A stretch of 64,000 nucleotides of DNA from Millionella massiliensis (GCF_900104655.1 NZ_FNWD01000002.1:1162246-1226245); one strand, 5' to 3'; positions 9,466 to 18,991 are shown, counted from the stretch's first letter. Translations and numbers: made by a program. Notes: generated by a model not told the origin, from the sequence alone.

Positions 9466-10353
9466 ATGCTGAAACGCGCCCTGTACTTCTCGACACCGTA
9501 CGACCTGAGCCTGCGCAACGGACAACTGATTATCCGAACGCGCGAGGCTCCCGACATGCACAAAAGCATCCCGATCGAAGACATCGGTGTGATCGTACTG
9601 GAACACCAGCAGACCAGCGTAACGCTACCGCTGCTCAATGCCCTCGCGGCCAACAACGTGTCGGTCATCCTTTGCGGCGAGAACCGCATGCCCCATGCCA
9701 TGCTCCAGTGTCTGGACTCCAACAGCACCCAGGGCGAAAGTTTCCGCACCCAGATCGAAGCCAGCGAACCCCTCAAAAAGAACCTTTGGAAACAGATTGT
9801 CGAGGCCAAGATCCGGAACCAGTCGGCCCTGTTGCAGAAGACAGGACGGGACGGCAACAAACTCAAACCGTACTATATGAATGTCAAGAGCGGGGACTCG
9901 GACAACCGGGAAGGTACGGCCGCCCGAATCTACTGGTCCGAACTGTTCGGCCCGGATTTTATCCGCACCCGCGAAGGCCATCCGCCCAACAACCTGCTGA
10001 ACTACGGTTACTCCATTCTTCGTGCCGCCGTCGCCCGCGCGCTGATGGGGTCGGGACTGCTTCCTGCTTTCGGCATTTTCCACCGCAACCGTTACAATGC
10101 GTTTCCGCTGGCCGACGACCTCATGGAACCTTATCGCCCGTACGTGGATGAACTGGTCTACGGTCTGTACCGTGAGGGCGCCACGGAACTGACCCGCGAT
10201 GTCAAAAGCGCCCTGCTGCGCCTGCTGTTTGTCGACACGCGCTTCGATCGTATACAGCGTCCGCTGGATGTTGGCCTGACCTTTACCTCCTCGTCGCTGG
10301 CGAAATGCTTCGCCGGCACTCGCAAAAAGATCGTCTTTCCCCAAATGGAATAA
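9466..10353 (+). CDS. cas1: CRISPR-associated integrase Cas1
   Basis: The product is a 295-residue Cas1, which with Cas2 inserts new spacers next to the leader. The metal-binding residues are visible as Glu149 (REGTAARIYW), His206 (FHRNRYNAF) and Glu221 (LADDLMEPYRP), at nearly the same positions as in well studied type II Cas1 proteins. Length is normal for type II. The gene is tightly packed between cas9 (7 bases) and cas2 (3 bases). It appears intact, so the locus may still acquire spacers. Confidence 0.96.
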   Translation: MLKRALYFSTPYDLSLRNGQLIIRTREAPDMHKSIPIEDIGVIVLEHQQTSVTLPLLNALAANNVSVILCGENRMPHAMLQCLDSNSTQGESFRTQIEASEPLKKNLWKQIVEAKIRNQSALLQKTGRDGNKLKPYYMNVKSGDSDNREGTAARIYWSELFGPDFIRTREGHPPNNLLNYGYSILRAAVARALMGSGLLPAFGIFHRNRYNAFPLADDLMEPYRPYVDELVYGLYREGATELTRDVKSALLRLLFVDTRFDRIQRPLDVGLTFTSSSLAKCFAGTRKKIVFPQME

Positions 10354-10356
10354 ACG

Positions 10357-10695
10357 ATGTCCGAACTTCGCCTGAACGCCTACCGAGTAATGTGGCTATT
10401 CGTATTTTTCGATCTTCCGACGAACACCAAGCGTGACCGGCGCCATGCGATGCAGTTCCGCAAGGCGCTGGAAAAGGATGGCTTTACGATGATGCAGTAT
10501 TCGGTTTATGTTCGCCACTGCGCCTCGCGGGAGAATCTGGAAGTTCACATCCGCCGCGTACGTCGTTCGATGCCTCCGGCAGGGCGTACCAGTATTTTGA
10601 GTGTGACGGACAAGCAGTACGGTGAGATTTTGAATTTCTGGGGAAAAATCGAGTGCGAACGGCCTGAGATGCCTCAACAGTTGGAGCTATTTTAG
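10357..10695 (+). CDS. cas2: CRISPR-associated protein Cas2
   Basis: The 112-residue product has the Cas2 ferredoxin-like opening strand WLFVFFDLPTNTKRDRR, with the conserved Asp in FFDLP. It ends with a short acidic and Gln-rich tail. It is the dimeric scaffold of the Cas1-Cas2 integration complex. It is the last gene of the cas operon and is followed by the array leader. No csn2, cas4 or other adaptation gene follows. Confidence 0.95.
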   Translation: MSELRLNAYRVMWLFVFFDLPTNTKRDRRHAMQFRKALEKDGFTMMQYSVYVRHCASRENLEVHIRRVRRSMPPAGRTSILSVTDKQYGEILNFWGKIECERPEMPQQLELF

Positions 10696-10824
10696 TATTT
10701 TTGTGAAGGGTTCTTTGACATGCCAAAAACGCATCAAATCGACTTCGTCGGAGTGGTTAAATTGCATTTTTCATTACGTGTAATCCCGATAACAATCAGT
10801 TTATTAGATCAATACCTGCCCGAC
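10696..10824. promoter_or_regulatory. CRISPR leader
   Basis: This AT-rich, gene-free 129-bp stretch separates cas2 from the first perfect repeat. A TATTTTTG box (10696-10703) matches the Bacteroidetes -7 consensus, but I see no good -33 partner. Two observations make this the leader side: repeats here are perfect while the far end is degenerate, and tracrRNA pairing requires plus-strand crRNA. Confidence 0.65.
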
Positions 10825-12703
10825 GTTGTGGTTTGATGTAGAATCCTAATATGATACAACAAGATTGCAGTATGGGCACTGCGGAAAGTGGTTGTGGTTT
10901 GATGTAGAATCCTAATATGATACAACGCTCTGCCGTGACCATCGATACGGATTATAGTTGTGGTTTGATGTAGAATCCTAATATGATACAACGGTCCTGT
11001 CGTTCGAGCTGCTATCAAGACTGTTGTGGTTTGATGTAGAATCCTAATATGATACAACAAAACGCTCTGTAAGACTCGACCACTCTCAGTTGTGGTTTGA
11101 TGTAGAATCCTAATATGATACAACTGATAAGCACACCAATGTGCAAACCAATATGTTGTGGTTTGATGTAGAATCCTAATATGATACAACTGGTAAGCAA
11201 GGATAGGAAGAATGTTCACGTTGTGGTTTGATGTAGAATCCTAATATGATACAACTGAACGGGAGAATGTTAAATATGTTGCTCAGTTGTGGTTTGATGT
11301 AGAATCCTAATATGATACAACTAGTTGGTTTTTTGGGACCCCGTCCCCGTCGTTGTGGTTTGATGTAGAATCCTAATATGATACAACGACGAACTTCTCT
11401 CAGACAGCGCGGAGATCGTTGTGGTTTGATGTAGAATCCTAATATGATACAACAATTCTCGAATAGGGATTGTGAATTTTTTGTTGTGGTTTGATGTAGA
11501 ATCCTAATATGATACAACCCAGCCACTCCAGCCAATGGGCCTCCAGCAGTTGTGGTTTGATGTAGAATCCTAATATGATACAACGTATCGTCCGGTTAAC
11601 ATTACAACCGAAGAGTTGTGGTTTGATGTAGAATCCTAATATGATACAACGCTACCGTCATGGCCGTCGATGAGCAGCGGTTGTGGTTTGATGTAGAATC
11701 CTAATATGATACAACAAATTTTATAATTTCATCATGATATATTGGGTTGTGGTTTGATGTAGAATCCTAATATGATACAACTGGTTGAAAAAATTCTGTT
11801 TGAGAAGTACCGTTGTGGTTTGATGTAGAATCCTAATATGATACAACAATGATTCATTCAAGTACTTTGTGTGCGGCGTTGTGGTTTGATGTAGAATCCT
11901 AATATGATACAACGAGAGAGTCAGTGTACCGGAGCCAGACTTGTTGTGGTTTGATGTAGAATCCTAATATGATACAACACAAAGGAAGCGACGGGAAAAT
12001 GTACCACGGTTGTGGTTTGATGTAGAATCCTAATATGATACAACGATAGTACCGCGGAGAATAACCGATGTACGTTGTGGTTTGATGTAGAATCCTAATA
12101 TGATACAACAACACTGGCCATAATCTGACCAACGCCGGAGTTGTGGTTTGATGTAGAATCCTAATATGATACAACGGATCGGTGTTAATCATGTCCGTCC
12201 AAAGCGTTGTGGTTTGATGTAGAATCCTAATATGATACAACATAGTAATAATAAACCGAAATGCAAGGTATGTTGTGGTTTGATGTAGAATCCTAATATG
12301 ATACAACGGGAGAAACAAAAGAGTTACCTCGACCAGGGTTGTGGTTTGATGTAGAATCCTAATATGATACAACATCGTGATGGGGCGTCAGGATTACCAG
12401 TGGGTTGTGGTTTGATGTAGAATCCTAATATGATACAACGTCGGACAGGGAGTTTACTTCGACTGCGGAGTTGTGGTTTGATGTAGAATCCTAATATGAT
12501 ACAACAGGCTATGATTGCTCAATGGGCCAGCGATAGTTGTGGTTTGATGTAGAATCCTAATATGATACAACAAACGCAAAGTAAACACATTGACCGTCGG
12601 CGTTGTGGTTTGATGTAGAATCCAAATATGATACAACCTGCTTGTAAACGTTTTCTTGATGCAAGTAGTTGTGGTTTGATGTAGAAACCCCAATGGATAC
12701 AAC
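10825..12703 (+). CRISPR. type II-C CRISPR array, 29 repeats and 28 spacers
   Basis: The 36-bp repeat begins GTTGTGGTTTGATG and ends ATGATACAAC, with the usual GTTGT/ACAAC inverted ends. Repeats 1-27 are identical. Repeat 28 (12602-12637) has one change, at position 23. Repeat 29 (12668-12703) has six changes in its second half. Twenty-three spacers are 30 nt and five are 29 nt (the 6th, 10th, 13th, 17th and 19th). All spacers look distinct. Because the tracrRNA anti-repeat complements the plus-strand repeat, crRNAs must be read left to right, away from cas2. I found no obvious match of any spacer to this window by eye. Targets would need a database search. Confidence 0.98.
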
Positions 12704-12971
12704 ACCCTCTGCTGAATCGACATAACTTTCCTGCTATCAGACTCGGAACAAGGTCGGCGTAAAAGCAACATAGAAGAAATTCATGCTGCAAGTTGCCCGA
12801 CGTACACGCCAAGAAACTTTAAGTAAGAAATAATCCGAAATGAAGATTCGCAGGGAAAATTGACGATATTGTGCAACCTCAGACACCTCAGCTCGGCAAA
12901 GGGTCCCGTGGGTCCATTGCATAAAAGACTTCGCAACAGTATCCCTTTCGGAGTTCTCCCCAAAAGCAAAA
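12704..12971. other. gene-free stretch between the CRISPR array and tRNA-Leu
   Basis: I see no gene, repeat or clear promoter here. Short open frames do not resemble anything and have no start context. Confidence 0.5.
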
Positions 12972-13006
12972 CAAAAAAGGTTGACAACCTTTCGATTATC
13001 AACCTT
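12972..13006 (-). terminator. intrinsic terminator after tRNA-Leu
   Basis: On the minus strand AAGGTTGA pairs with TCAACCTT (plus 12977-12984 and 12999-13006) and is followed by a T run. It lies 7 bases after the tRNA 3' end. Confidence 0.8.
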
Positions 13007-13012
13007 CTCGTG

Positions 13013-13097
13013 TGCCCAGAACAAGACTCGAACTTGCACGCCGTAAACCGGCACTACCCCCTCAAAGTAGCGTGTCTACCAATTTCACCATCTGGGC
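13013..13097 (-). tRNA. tRNA-Leu (GAG)
   Basis: The 85-nt cloverleaf has acceptor arms GCCCAGA/TCTGGGC, an anticodon stem CTACT/GGTAG with loop TTGAGGG (anticodon GAG), a long class II variable arm and a T arm with TTCGAGT. It reads CUC and CUU. CCA is not encoded. It is transcribed away from thrS, toward the CRISPR array. Confidence 0.95.
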
Positions 13098-13267
13098 AGT
13101 CGTATGTAAGAACTACCTTCGCTGCGGAAGGCGTAGATTCTTCGGATGAAAAAGACGTTCGGCAAATTTCAGAAGACTCGCTCCCTCCGTTTTGCCCAGC
13201 GACCCCTCGGCCGCCCGTCTTTTCAAACTAACCTAAAACCTAAACTACTCTCGAACGAATAGCGGCA

Positions 13268-13298
13268 CAAAGGTAACGCTTTTTTCATTCCGTGCAAA
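13268..13298 (-). promoter_or_regulatory. tRNA-Leu promoter
   Basis: On the minus strand the perfect pair TTTG (plus 13295-13298), a 19-base spacer and TACCTTTG (plus 13268-13275) is present. The same element precedes the other tRNA in this window. The start would be near 13261, leaving an unusually long 5' leader of about 160 nt before the mature tRNA. Confidence 0.75.
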
Positions 13299-13367
13299 CA
13301 AATCCACAAAAAAATTTAAAAAAATTTCTCCAGCCTGCCCAAACGCACCAAACAGAAGAAAAATACA

Positions 13368-13375
13368 TAAATTTG
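13368..13375 (+). promoter_or_regulatory. thrS operon promoter (-7 box)
   Basis: TAAATTTG matches the -7 consensus and gives a leader of about 47 nt before the thrS ATG. No good -33 element is visible. Confidence 0.5.
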
Positions 13376-13428
13376 CAATTCACACATTTTTCGACAGAAT
13401 ACCAACACAGAACCAAACACCCAACGGT

Positions 13429-15381
13429 ATGATCAATATCACCTTCCCCGACGGCAGCAGTCGTAAGTTCGCCGCGGGCACCACTCCGCTCCAGATCGCC
13501 GAATCGATCAGCCCCCGGCTGGCCGAAGAGACCTTCGCCGCCACCGTGAACGGAGAAAGCTGGGACGTGCAGAAACCCATCGACACCGACGCCGAAATCA
13601 AACTGCACAAATGGGACGAACCCGAAGCCAAACACGCCTTCTGGCACTCCTCGTCGCACCTGCTCGCCGCAGCCCTCGAACAACTCTACCCCGGCATCAA
13701 GTTCGGGATCGGGCCTGCCATCGACAACGGATTCTACTACGATGTCGACTCTCCCACCCCCATCACCGAAAGCGACCTGCCCAAAATCGAGCAGAAAATG
13801 CTCGAACTCGCCCGTCAGAAACAACACTTCGTCCGCCGCGAAGTCTCCAAAGCCGAAGCCCTGGAGACCTACACCAAGAAAGGCGACGAATACAAATGCG
13901 AACTGATCGGCGACCTGGCCGACGGCACCATCACCTTCTACACCAACGGCGCCTACACCGACCTCTGCCGCGGGCCGCACATCCCCAGCACCGCCCCCAT
14001 CAAGGCCGTGAAACTGACCTCCGTGGCCGGCGCCTACTGGCGCGGTGACGAAAAACGCCAAATGCTCACCCGCATCTACGGCATCACCTTCCCCAAGAAG
14101 TCGATGCTCGACGAATACCTCGCCCTGGTCGAAGAGGCCAAGAAACGCGACCACCGCAAACTCGGCAAAGAGCTCGAACTCTTCACCTTCTCGCCGCGCG
14201 TGGGCCAGGGTCTGCCGCTGTGGCTGCCCAAAGGCGCCGCCCTGCGCGAACGACTCGAAAACTTCCTCAAAGGCGTACAGAAACAATACGGCTACGAACA
14301 GGTCATCACCCCCCACATCGGGATGAAAGACCTCTACGTCACCTCAGGCCACTACGCCAAATACGGCAAGGACTCCTTCCAGCCCATCCACACCCCGGAC
14401 GAAAACGAAGAGTTCCTGCTCAAACCCATGAACTGCCCCCACCACTGCGAAATCTACCGCAGCAAACCCCGTTCGTACAAAGACCTGCCCGTGCGTCTGG
14501 CCGAATTCGGCACCGTCTACCGCTACGAAATGAGCGGCGAGCTCCACGGTCTGACCCGCGTGCGCGGCTTCACCCAGGACGACGCCCACCTTTTCTGCCG
14601 TCCCGACCAGCTCAAAGACGAGTTCAAGAAGGTGATCGACATCGTGCTGTACATCTTCAAGACCCTCGACTTCAAGGAGTTCACCGCCCAGGTATCGCTG
14701 CGTGACCCGAACAACAAAGAGAAATACATCGGCACCGACGAAAACTGGCACAAAGCCGAAACCGCCATCATCGAAGCCGCCGCCGAAAAAGGCCTTCAGA
14801 CCACCGTGGAACTCGGCGAAGCCGCCTTCTACGGTCCGAAACTCGACTTCATGGTCAAAGACGCCCTGGGCCGCAAATGGCAGCTCGGAACCATCCAGGT
14901 GGACTACAACCTGCCCGAACGGTTCAACCTCACCTACAAAGGCTCGGACGACAAGGAACACCGCCCGATCATGATCCACCGCGCACCGTTCGGATCGATG
15001 GAACGCTTCGTGGCCGTACTGCTCGAACACACCGGCGGGAAATTCCCGTTGTGGCTGACTCCCGAGCAGGCCGTCGTGCTCCCGATCAGCGAAAAGTACA
15101 ACGACTACGCGAAAAAAGTTGCTAAATTGCTGAATAATTGCGATATTCGCACCCGCGTTGACGAGCGCAACGAAAAAATCGGCCGCAAGATTCGTGACAA
15201 CGAACTGGCCCGGACCCCGATATTGCTGATCGTCGGCGAAGCCGAACAGGCCAACGAAACCGTCACGGTCCGCATGCAAGGCGAAGGCAAAGACCGCGGC
15301 GCGATGACCCTGCCCGAATTTACCAAGATGGTAGCCGACAAAGTGGCCGAAGAGATCCGCCCGATCTCGGAAAACCTCTAA
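13429..15381 (+). CDS. thrS: threonine--tRNA ligase
   Basis: The 650-residue enzyme charges tRNA-Thr with threonine. Domains occur in the usual order: an N-terminal TGS domain ([14 protein letters not shown]), an editing domain around residues 60-240 ([16 protein letters not shown]), the class II catalytic core with the zinc-binding [10 protein letters not shown] motif, and a C-terminal anticodon-binding domain ([18 protein letters not shown]). Length is typical. It heads the thrS-infC-rpmI-rplT cluster, a conserved bacterial translation operon. infC follows 67 bases later. Confidence 0.97.
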   Translation: MINITFPDGSSRKFAAGTTPLQIAESISPRLAEETFAATVNGESWDVQKPIDTDAEIKLHKWDEPEAKHAFWHSSSHLLAAALEQLYPGIKFGIGPAIDNGFYYDVDSPTPITESDLPKIEQKMLELARQKQHFVRREVSKAEALETYTKKGDEYKCELIGDLADGTITFYTNGAYTDLCRGPHIPSTAPIKAVKLTSVAGAYWRGDEKRQMLTRIYGITFPKKSMLDEYLALVEEAKKRDHRKLGKELELFTFSPRVGQGLPLWLPKGAALRERLENFLKGVQKQYGYEQVITPHIGMKDLYVTSGHYAKYGKDSFQPIHTPDENEEFLLKPMNCPHHCEIYRSKPRSYKDLPVRLAEFGTVYRYEMSGELHGLTRVRGFTQDDAHLFCRPDQLKDEFKKVIDIVLYIFKTLDFKEFTAQVSLRDPNNKEKYIGTDENWHKAETAIIEAAAEKGLQTTVELGEAAFYGPKLDFMVKDALGRKWQLGTIQVDYNLPERFNLTYKGSDDKEHRPIMIHRAPFGSMERFVAVLLEHTGGKFPLWLTPEQAVVLPISEKYNDYAKKVAKLLNNCDIRTRVDERNEKIGRKIRDNELARTPILLIVGEAEQANETVTVRMQGEGKDRGAMTLPEFTKMVADKVAEEIRPISENL

Positions 15382-15448
15382 GACGGCACACAATTTGCAG
15401 CATACGCAACCCGTACATTAACCACACACACTTAAGGAGGACACAGCC

Positions 15449-16021
15449 ATAGCACTACCACCCCGCCCCAAATCGCCGCGCACCCCGTTCCGGGGCCGCG
15501 TGCAGAAAGAGAACCCGCACCGCATCAACCGGGAGATCACAGCACCGCAAGTCAGGCTTGTGGGCGATAACATAGAACGGCCGGACATCTACCCGCTGCC
15601 CGAAGCACTCCGTATGGCCCAGGAACAGGAACTCGACCTGGTGGAAATCTCCCCCAAAGCCGAGCCTCCGGTATGCCGCATCATCGACTACCAGAAATTC
15701 CTCTACCAACAGAAGAAGAAAGCCAAAGAGATTAAAGCCAAATCCGTGAAAGTCGTCGTCAAGGAGATCCGTTTCGGACCCCAGACCGACGACCACGACT
15801 ACAACTTCAAGCTCAAACACGCCGAAAACTTCCTCAAAGAGGGAGCCAAAGTGAAGGCATACGTCTTCTTCCGCGGTCGCCAGATCGTCTTCAAGGACCA
15901 GGGCGAGATACTCCTGCTGCGGTTCATCCAGGACCTCGAAGAGTGGGCCAAAGTAGAACAGATGCCCAAACTCGAAGGCAAACGCATGAGCATCCTGCTG
16001 GCTCCGAAGCCGAAGAAGTAG
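15449..16021 (+). CDS. infC: translation initiation factor IF-3, non-canonical AUA start
   Basis: IF-3 binds the 30S subunit and discriminates against non-AUG starts. The protein is recognised by its N-terminal [15 protein letters not shown], the [13 protein letters not shown] linker region and the C-terminal domain. The frame is open from an in-frame TAA at 15419. It has no ATG, GTG or TTG until GTG at 15500, which would cut away the usual N-terminal extension. A perfect ribosome binding site AAGGAGG (15434-15440) sits 8 bases before ATA at 15449, giving a 190-residue protein that begins (M)[10 protein letters not shown]. infC uses a rare start (AUU in E. coli) so that IF-3 represses its own synthesis, and AUA would serve the same purpose here. 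Confidence 0.93.
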   Translation: MALPPRPKSPRTPFRGRVQKENPHRINREITAPQVRLVGDNIERPDIYPLPEALRMAQEQELDLVEISPKAEPPVCRIIDYQKFLYQQKKKAKEIKAKSVKVVVKEIRFGPQTDDHDYNFKLKHAENFLKEGAKVKAYVFFRGRQIVFKDQGEILLLRFIQDLEEWAKVEQMPKLEGKRMSILLAPKPKK

Positions 16022-16094
16022 GCCCCGAGACACAACCTCGGCCTGCCCCTACCTGCCAGAACACACTATTAACCAACCTTAAATAATTTCGACC

Positions 16095-16289
16095 ATGCCG
16101 AAAATGAAAACCGTCGCCGCCGCCAAAAAGCGTTTCACGCTGACCGGCACCGGCAAAGTGAAGAGGAAACACGCTTTCAAAAGCCACATCCTCACCAAAA
16201 AAACGACCAAACAGAAACGCAACCTGACCCACACCGGGACCATGAGCGCTATCGACACGCCCGCAGTAAAACTGATGCTTGTCAAATAA
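16095..16289 (+). CDS. rpmI: 50S ribosomal protein L35
   Basis: The 64-residue, Lys/Arg-rich protein begins [20 protein letters not shown], the family signature, and has the conserved [14 protein letters not shown] segment. It is a small late-assembling protein of the large subunit. It lies 73 bases after infC and 191 bases before rplT in the conserved order. Confidence 0.96.
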   Translation: MPKMKTVAAAKKRFTLTGTGKVKRKHAFKSHILTKKTTKQKRNLTHTGTMSAIDTPAVKLMLVK

Positions 16290-16480
16290 CGCCCACACAG
16301 GCCGTTTCCCAACCGTCGTAACATCCGCGAGGCCGCTGCTCCCGAAGGCCTCCCAAAACAAAACCCGGGAACAACTACTTTAATTAACAAACCAAGATCG
16401 CGCCCGGCAGAACCCCCGTCGGTTCCGTCAAGCGTCCTCCCCCAGCGGAAGACCGCCGGCCGTTCGAAAAACGCATCATT

Positions 16481-16825
16481 ATGCCAAGAAGTGTCAACGC
16501 GGTAGCCAGCCGTGCTCGCCGCAAAAAGGTCCTCAAGCTCGCCAAAGGTAACTTCGGTTCGCGCTCGAACGTATGGACCGTAGCCAAAAACACGGTAGAA
16601 AAAGGTCTGACCTACGCCTACCGCGACCGTAAAAACAAAAAACGCAATTTCCGCGGCCTCTGGATCCAGCGTATCAACGCTGCTGTCCGTGCCAACGGAA
16701 TGACCTACTCCGAATTCATGGGTAAAGTCAACGCCAAAGGTATCGCCCTGAACCGCAAAGTTCTGGCCGACCTGGCAATGAACCACCCGGCAGCATTCGC
16801 CGAAATTATCAAAACGGTTAAATAG
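16481..16825 (+). CDS. rplT: 50S ribosomal protein L20
   Basis: The 114-residue basic protein starts [20 protein letters not shown] and contains the [20 protein letters not shown] core of L20. It is an early 23S rRNA assembly protein and in many bacteria represses its own operon. The 190-base gap upstream is longer than expected inside an operon and could hold such a control site, but I cannot identify one. A strong terminator follows. Confidence 0.97.
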   Translation: MPRSVNAVASRARRKKVLKLAKGNFGSRSNVWTVAKNTVEKGLTYAYRDRKNKKRNFRGLWIQRINAAVRANGMTYSEFMGKVNAKGIALNRKVLADLAMNHPAAFAEIIKTVK

Positions 16826-16831
16826 TGACCC

Positions 16832-16864
16832 AGAGGCCGCGGCAAAACCGCGGCCTCTGCTTTT
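16832..16864 (+). terminator. intrinsic terminator of the thrS-rplT operon
   Basis: A perfect hairpin with arms AGAGGCCGCGG and CCGCGGCCTCT closes over AAAA-like loop bases and is followed by TTTT, 6 bases after the rplT stop. Confidence 0.92.
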
Positions 16865-17225
16865 ATCAGGCGGGTCGGATGACATGGGAAATGTCACCCG
16901 ACCCGCCTGTTTATACCCCTTCAGCACCCATTCCCCTTCCACTCCACCACATTCACCCCCCGCATTTCGCAGCCTAACATCAATCAGCAAGCGTGATACA
17001 GTGGCAGTGAGTGTCCATTTCTCCCCATTCTACTGCCTCAACCAACCATACTCAAATCGACAGCGTGACTTACTCAAGTTCTCACCCCCGTTCGATAAGA
17101 TCCTCCCCTACTACGCTCCCATATATTCACCCTTCATCACACATTCTGCATTCACAGCAAACAACCTCCACAGAGTTTTCGCCCTACCACACTCAACAAC
17201 ACTGAATCTATTACCGTCCTCGAAT
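16865..17225. other. gene-free stretch after rplT
   Basis: This is C- and T-rich on the plus strand and lower in GC than its neighbours. Open frames here have no recognisable product. I see no promoter, RNA or repeat that I can support. Confidence 0.5.
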
Positions 17226-17259
17226 AAAAAAACCGGTGCTGCACAAACTGCAACACCGG
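17226..17259 (-). terminator. intrinsic terminator of the META gene pair
   Basis: On the minus strand CCGGTGTTGC pairs with GCAGCACCGG and is followed by seven T. It lies 113 bases downstream of the second META gene. Confidence 0.85.
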
Positions 17260-17372
17260 GCTATCATTTACAAATCATTTTCAGTTGTCCAGCCCCATTC
17301 GCACCCAGTCGCGTTGACGCAAAACTCACCGCACAAAAGCGACCCAAGCGACAGGCCGGGACAAAACGGGCC

Positions 17373-17816
17373 CTACTCGGCCGTCTTGGGAACCGCCATC
17401 AGCAAGGCTACCAGATCGCCTTCAGCGTTGAGCATCAGGAGCCGTTCGCCCTCGAATTTGAGGCGCTTCACCGTGCTGAGATCACGGGTAAAGCCATCTT
17501 CAATCTCCGTATCGGGGCAAAACTTACGCGTTGCACCTACGTTGCTGACATCGATATTGTGGTCCGCGTCTTCAAACAGGCTGTAGCCCGCGAAGAAATT
17601 ATTACAAGGCGCCTTCCCGTAGATCGTTTTCTTCTCGGCATCGAAGGTCAACGTCACCGTCTTGTCCGACGGCACCGCTTCGCCGCGGAACTCAATCAGT
17701 TTCCAGTTGTCATTTTCGAGGTTTCCGATCTTCGGACTACCCTTGCGGCACGAGCAGCAGGAGCTCAGCGCCACGGCGGCAAAAGCTGCGGCTGCCACTG
17801 CAAACATCTTTCTCAT
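17373..17816 (-). CDS. META domain lipoprotein (second of a pair)
   Basis: The 147-residue protein begins with a signal and lipobox (ALSSCCSC). It then has a META/HslJ-like domain, with NWKLIEFRGEAVP and the conserved APCNNFFAGY segment. META proteins are small envelope proteins linked to heat or antibiotic stress, and no biochemical activity is established. Its ATG overlaps the stop of the upstream META gene by four bases (ATGA), so the two are translationally coupled. Confidence 0.83.
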   Translation of the reverse strand: MRKMFAVAAAAFAAVALSSCCSCRKGSPKIGNLENDNWKLIEFRGEAVPSDKTVTLTFDAEKKTIYGKAPCNNFFAGYSLFEDADHNIDVSNVGATRKFCPDTEIEDGFTRDLSTVKRLKFEGERLLMLNAEGDLVALLMAVPKTAE

Positions 17817-18289
17817 AGTGTGGTTTTATTATTGTTTTTTTGGGTTTTCGTTGCGGGGACGAACATCAGCAGCACCGTACCCTTGTCGTCCATCAAACGG
17901 AGCTGTTCGTCACTCACAGCATAGCGGCGCGCCCGTTTGAGTTGTTCGATATAAAACTGCTCACGTTCGCTGTCGGGACACAAAGATAGCGTTATTCCCT
18001 CAATCGTAATTCCGATCTCAGCGACCGAATCGCGACGGCGCGTCATGTATGAACCGTGAAAGTTGTTGCACGAGGTCATGCCGTTGAGTTGTCCGTCGTG
18101 CTGGAATTCGATCGAGAGCGGCGAGGCGGCCTTTCCGGCCGAGGGGTTTCCGAACGACACAGTATCGACCACCACCCAGATGTCGCTGTCGAGCACCAGC
18201 GACGAATGCGGCACACCACGACACGCTCCCAACGACCCGGCCGCCAGAAGGAGTATTGCTAATCTGATGATATTTCTTTTAATTTGCAT
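17813..18289 (-). CDS. META domain lipoprotein (first of a pair)
   Basis: I placed the start at the ATG at 18289, because the protein then begins MQIKRNIIRLAILLLAAGSL and reaches a lipobox (LGAC). A longer frame to 18415 would run through the divergent ridA gene. The body (SDIWVVVDTV, MTSCNNFHGSYM, LCPDSEREQFYIEQL) matches the META fold and resembles its downstream partner, which suggests a tandem duplication. It ends in a Lys/Asn-rich tail. The gene is divergent from ridA across 55 bases. Confidence 0.8.
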   Translation of the reverse strand: MQIKRNIIRLAILLLAAGSLGACRGVPHSSLVLDSDIWVVVDTVSFGNPSAGKAASPLSIEFQHDGQLNGMTSCNNFHGSYMTRRRDSVAEIGITIEGITLSLCPDSEREQFYIEQLKRARRYAVSDEQLRLMDDKGTVLLMFVPATKTQKNNNKTTL

Positions 18290-18344
18290 AGCGTCAAACT
18301 CCGTAATACGCCTTACCAAAATTGATACCAAACACGTCACAAGC

Positions 18345-18719
18345 ATGAAAAAAATTATCGCCACGCCTGAAGCACCGGCCGCCGTCGGCCCGTACAGCCA
18401 GGCCATCGAGGCCAACGGAACCCTCTACATATCCGGCCAACTACCGATCGATCCGGCCACCAAGACCATGCCCGAAGGGATCAAAGCCCAGACGGCCCAG
18501 AGTCTGAAAAACATCGAAGCCATTCTTCGCGCCGCAGGCTACACCAAGAACGACGTGGTCAAATCGACCGTTCTGCTCGACCGCATCGCCGACTTCAGCG
18601 CCATGAACGAGGTGTACGCCGAATTTTACACCGAGAATCCGCCGGCACGCGTCGCCTTCGAAGTTGCCGCACTGCCCATGGGCGCACTGGTCGAAATCGA
18701 GACCATCGCCGTCAAGTAA
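18345..18719 (+). CDS. ridA: RidA family 2-iminobutanoate/2-iminopropanoate deaminase
   Basis: The 124-residue protein is a YjgF/YER057c/UK114-type enzyme that hydrolyses reactive enamine/imine products of PLP enzymes. It has TPEAPAAVGPYSQAI at the start, LYISGQLPIDP, and the conserved Arg in PPARVAFEVAALPMGALVEIE. The start at 18345 gives the standard length. The longer open frame to the left overlaps the divergent META gene and is not used. Confidence 0.93.
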   Translation: MKKIIATPEAPAAVGPYSQAIEANGTLYISGQLPIDPATKTMPEGIKAQTAQSLKNIEAILRAAGYTKNDVVKSTVLLDRIADFSAMNEVYAEFYTENPPARVAFEVAALPMGALVEIETIAVK

Positions 18720-18919
18720 CACCCGCGGGGGGCGGCAGCGGCTCCGCCCGAGCGGGCGACAACCGCATCGGTTCGGCCGGAACGTGCTCCACGACGCACG
18801 CCCCCAGCCTCGAATGGCCGTGCCATAACGCCCGAGCTACAAACGCCCGCAGTACGAGTGAGTGGTCAGACCACAAACGGCCACCACGAAACCAAACAAT
18901 TTCCACGTACTTTACCTCT

Positions 18920-18955
18920 AAAACGGTTCCGTTCCACGAAAACGGAACCGTTTTT
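18920..18955 (+). terminator. intrinsic terminator downstream of ridA
   Basis: The arms AAAACGGTTCCGTT and AACGGAACCGTTTT pair perfectly and end in TTTTT. It lies 200 bases after ridA and just ahead of the thioredoxin gene, and could work in both directions. Confidence 0.8.
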
Positions 18956-18991
18956 GCATATCATGAGGGAGAACCAACAACCCATTCGACG

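Noticed and set aside
10825..12703. Promoters inside each CRISPR repeat, as in some type II-C arrays.
   Set aside because: The repeat has TTTG and a TAATATGA segment, but they are only 11 bases apart and the second box does not match TAnnTTTG.
10809..12812. Several minus-strand frames with repeated LYHIRILHQTTT-like segments.
   Set aside because: They are translations of the CRISPR repeats and spacers, not genes.
12704..13012. Additional cas genes or a second tracrRNA after the array.
   Set aside because: No anti-repeat-like sequence or coding region is visible; only the tRNA-Leu terminator is present.
16290..16480. An L20-binding autoregulatory structure between rpmI and rplT.
   Set aside because: The gap is suggestive but I could not find a convincing pseudoknot or 23S-like binding site by eye.
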